The notes beneath the pieces are model-generated. The model was not told where the DNA came from. It saw nothing but the letters and a program-made list of their open reading frames with translations, and ran no database searches. Positions 5,739 through 7,013 of a stretch of 7,013 bases of DNA are shown here, piece by piece (position 1 is the stretch's first letter; every line of letters begins with the position of its first letter). A program made the translations under genes and the position numbers. Source of the stretch: Acidobacteriota bacterium (GTDB taxonomy: Bacteria > Acidobacteriota > Terriglobia > Terriglobales > Acidobacteriaceae); the NCBI GenBank assembly GCA_021811745.1, contig JAJZNH010000722.1, positions 1 through 7,013 on the forward strand. The letters are read 5' to 3'.

Positions 5739-7013
5739 CTACTCTGGTTGCGACATCGACGGCGGAGCCGCGTCCGGCGCAGCGCCCCATTGCTTGTTCG
5801 GCTCCGGTCCCATCTGAAGAACGAGCCGGGCGCCATTGGCAATATCGGAGTGGCTGAACCACGGCTTATTCCACGGCTTTCCATTCAGAGTGGCCGACTG
5901 GATGTAAATATTTTTTTCCGAGTTGTTGCGGGCTACGATCTCAAAATTCTTTCCGCTGCCCATGTGGATCGTTATGTGGTTGAAGATCGGGCTGCCGAGG
6001 ATGTAGTCCGGACTGGATGGATCGACAGGATAAAAGCCCATTGCACTCATCACATACCAGGAGGAAGTCGATCCCTGATCGTCCATGCCCGGGAAGCCCA
6101 GCCCATACCGGTCGCTCCCATACATGAGCTTGAGAATCTTCCGGGTGAGCGCCTGCGTCTTCCATGGCTGGCCGGCCCAATCATAGTAGTAAGCCGCCTG
6201 CTGATCCGGCTGGTTGCCTTGCACATATTGGCCAATCACTCCCGTGCAATCGCGGCAAATGCCTTTGGGGTGATAGGGAATGGTGAAGAACTCGTCGAGC
6301 TTGGCCGCGAATTTTTCGCGCCCGCCCAGAAGATTGATGAGCCCCTGAACATCGTGCGGTACAAGCCATAACGTTGACCAGCCCGATGCCTCCTTCATCA
6401 TGAAGTTGTAGTAGGGCTCGCGCGGGTCGAAGGGCGAAATCCACTTTCCATCGGCTGTGCGGCCGCGCATGAATCCTGTCGAAGGATCGAAGACGTTCCG
6501 ATAGTTATGGGCGCGCTTGAGAAACATGCGGTAATCATCTTCTTTCCCAAGTCGCTTCGCATAAATGGCCATGGCGTGATCATCCCAGCTGTATTCGAGC
6601 GTCGTCGCCGCGCCGGCCTTGCCGCCTGCATACGGCGGGCTGGGATTGCGGTCCGGAATAAAATCCGATATCCACCCCTGCTTCAAATACTCGGCGAGAT
6701 AGTGCCTCGGCCCGTTTACATCCATGGCATTCTTGCGCAGGTACACATACACCGCGGCCCGGTCGAAGTTCAGGCCGCGCTCCCAGTCGCCCAGATACAT
6801 GAAGACCGCGTTATCACCATGAAATGAAGTGCCCATATAGCCGCTCTCCCGCGCCATATCCAGTTGCGAGCGCAGAATATCGACCTTCACATCAGGCTCA
6901 AGCAAGGTGAGCAGCACAATCTGGTTGCGGCCGGTGTCCCAGAAAGGCACCGGACCATAGCGATCATACGTGGCGGTTCTCACCTTGCCGTCCAGACCGA
7001 TGAACTGATCGCC
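5739..7013 (-). CDS. GH92 family alpha-mannosidase, C-terminal part (N-terminus beyond window edge)
   Basis: The minus-strand frame runs open from the right edge (GDQFIGLDGKV...) to TAG at 5741-5739, giving 424 residues of a protein whose family usually has 700-800. GH92 enzymes are calcium-dependent, inverting exo-alpha-mannosidases, commonly exported. Family features in order: IGLDGKV then VPFWDT at the start; EYSWDDHAMAIYAKRLG (about 6596-6546); KEASGW..LWLVPHDVQGL, whose Glu (codon 6392-6390) aligns by spacing with the reported catalytic acid; IGQYVQGNQPDQQ and YDWAGQPWKTQ (about 6237-6153); GMDDQGSTSSWYVMSAMGFYPVDP (about 6089-6018); and the C-terminal PWFSHSDI...GPEPNKQWG. Several motifs differ from the textbook NEPSHH and GDED.GQ forms, so linkage specificity may differ. 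The protein ends in a short Pro/Ala tail. The gene converges on the ABC-F gene with only 31 bases between the stops and no visible terminator. An internal GTG at 6983-6981 is not the true start. Confidence 0.92.
   Translation of the reverse strand, partial: GDQFIGLDGKVRTATYDRYGPVPFWDTGRNQIVLLTLLEPDVKVDILRSQLDMARESGYMGTSFHGDNAVFMYLGDWERGLNFDRAAVYVYLRKNAMDVNGPRHYLAEYLKQGWISDFIPDRNPSPPYAGGKAGAATTLEYSWDDHAMAIYAKRLGKEDDYRMFLKRAHNYRNVFDPSTGFMRGRTADGKWISPFDPREPYYNFMMKEASGWSTLWLVPHDVQGLINLLGGREKFAAKLDEFFTIPYHPKGICRDCTGVIGQYVQGNQPDQQAAYYYDWAGQPWKTQALTRKILKLMYGSDRYGLGFPGMDDQGSTSSWYVMSAMGFYPVDPSSPDYILGSPIFNHITIHMGSGKNFEIVARNNSEKNIYIQSATLNGKPWNKPWFSHSDIANGARLVLQMGPEPNKQWGAAPDAAPPSMSQPE

Noticed and set aside
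6473..6490. TCCTGTCGAAGGATC, resembling part of the repeat found in the ABC-F gene
   Set aside because: It encodes the ordinary FDPSTGFM segment of the GH92 domain and lacks the GAGCGAG units, so the resemblance is coincidental.

Overview
The window is GC-rich bacterial DNA with five confident protein-coding genes and no RNA gene, CRISPR array, phage or transposase that I can see. I suspect a soil-type Acidobacteriota (Terriglobia). The grounds are a Tat-exported Gfo/Idh/MocA oxidoreductase, a GH92 mannosidase, and a short dispersed-repeat sequence of a kind I remember as very common in those genomes. This assignment rests on memory and was not searched.

Layout from left to right. On the minus strand (1-1191) is a Gfo/Idh/MocA oxidoreductase with a twin-arginine signal, cut at its C-terminus by the window edge. 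A 340-base divergent intergenic region (1192-1531) follows, with a small cluster of inverted and direct repeats. On the plus strand come an L-rhamnose mutarotase-type protein (1532-1855), a spacer with two stem-loops, an FAD-dependent oxidoreductase of unknown substrate (2015-3589), and a two-domain ABC-F ATPase (3695-5707). Converging on the ABC-F gene from the right is the C-terminal part of a GH92 alpha-mannosidase (5739 to the edge, minus strand).

Functionally, three genes point to carbohydrate metabolism: the mutarotase interconverts sugar anomers, the Gfo/Idh protein is probably a sugar or sugar-derivative oxidoreductase, and GH92 enzymes remove terminal alpha-mannose. The mutarotase and the oxidoreductase are divergently transcribed and may share control. 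The ABC-F protein is a soluble, ribosome-associated type of ATPase, and nothing ties it to sugar metabolism. The FAD enzyme may act in envelope or polysaccharide chemistry, but this is a guess. No sugar regulator, transporter or defence system is visible.

The most notable observation is a 42-base copy of the dispersed-repeat sequence inside the ABC-F gene. It is translated in frame and sits in the flexible linker before the C-terminal coiled coil. Second are the altered active-site motifs of the GH92 protein, and third the short alternative hairpins directly in front of the ABC-F start codon. I found no convincing new multi-gene system.
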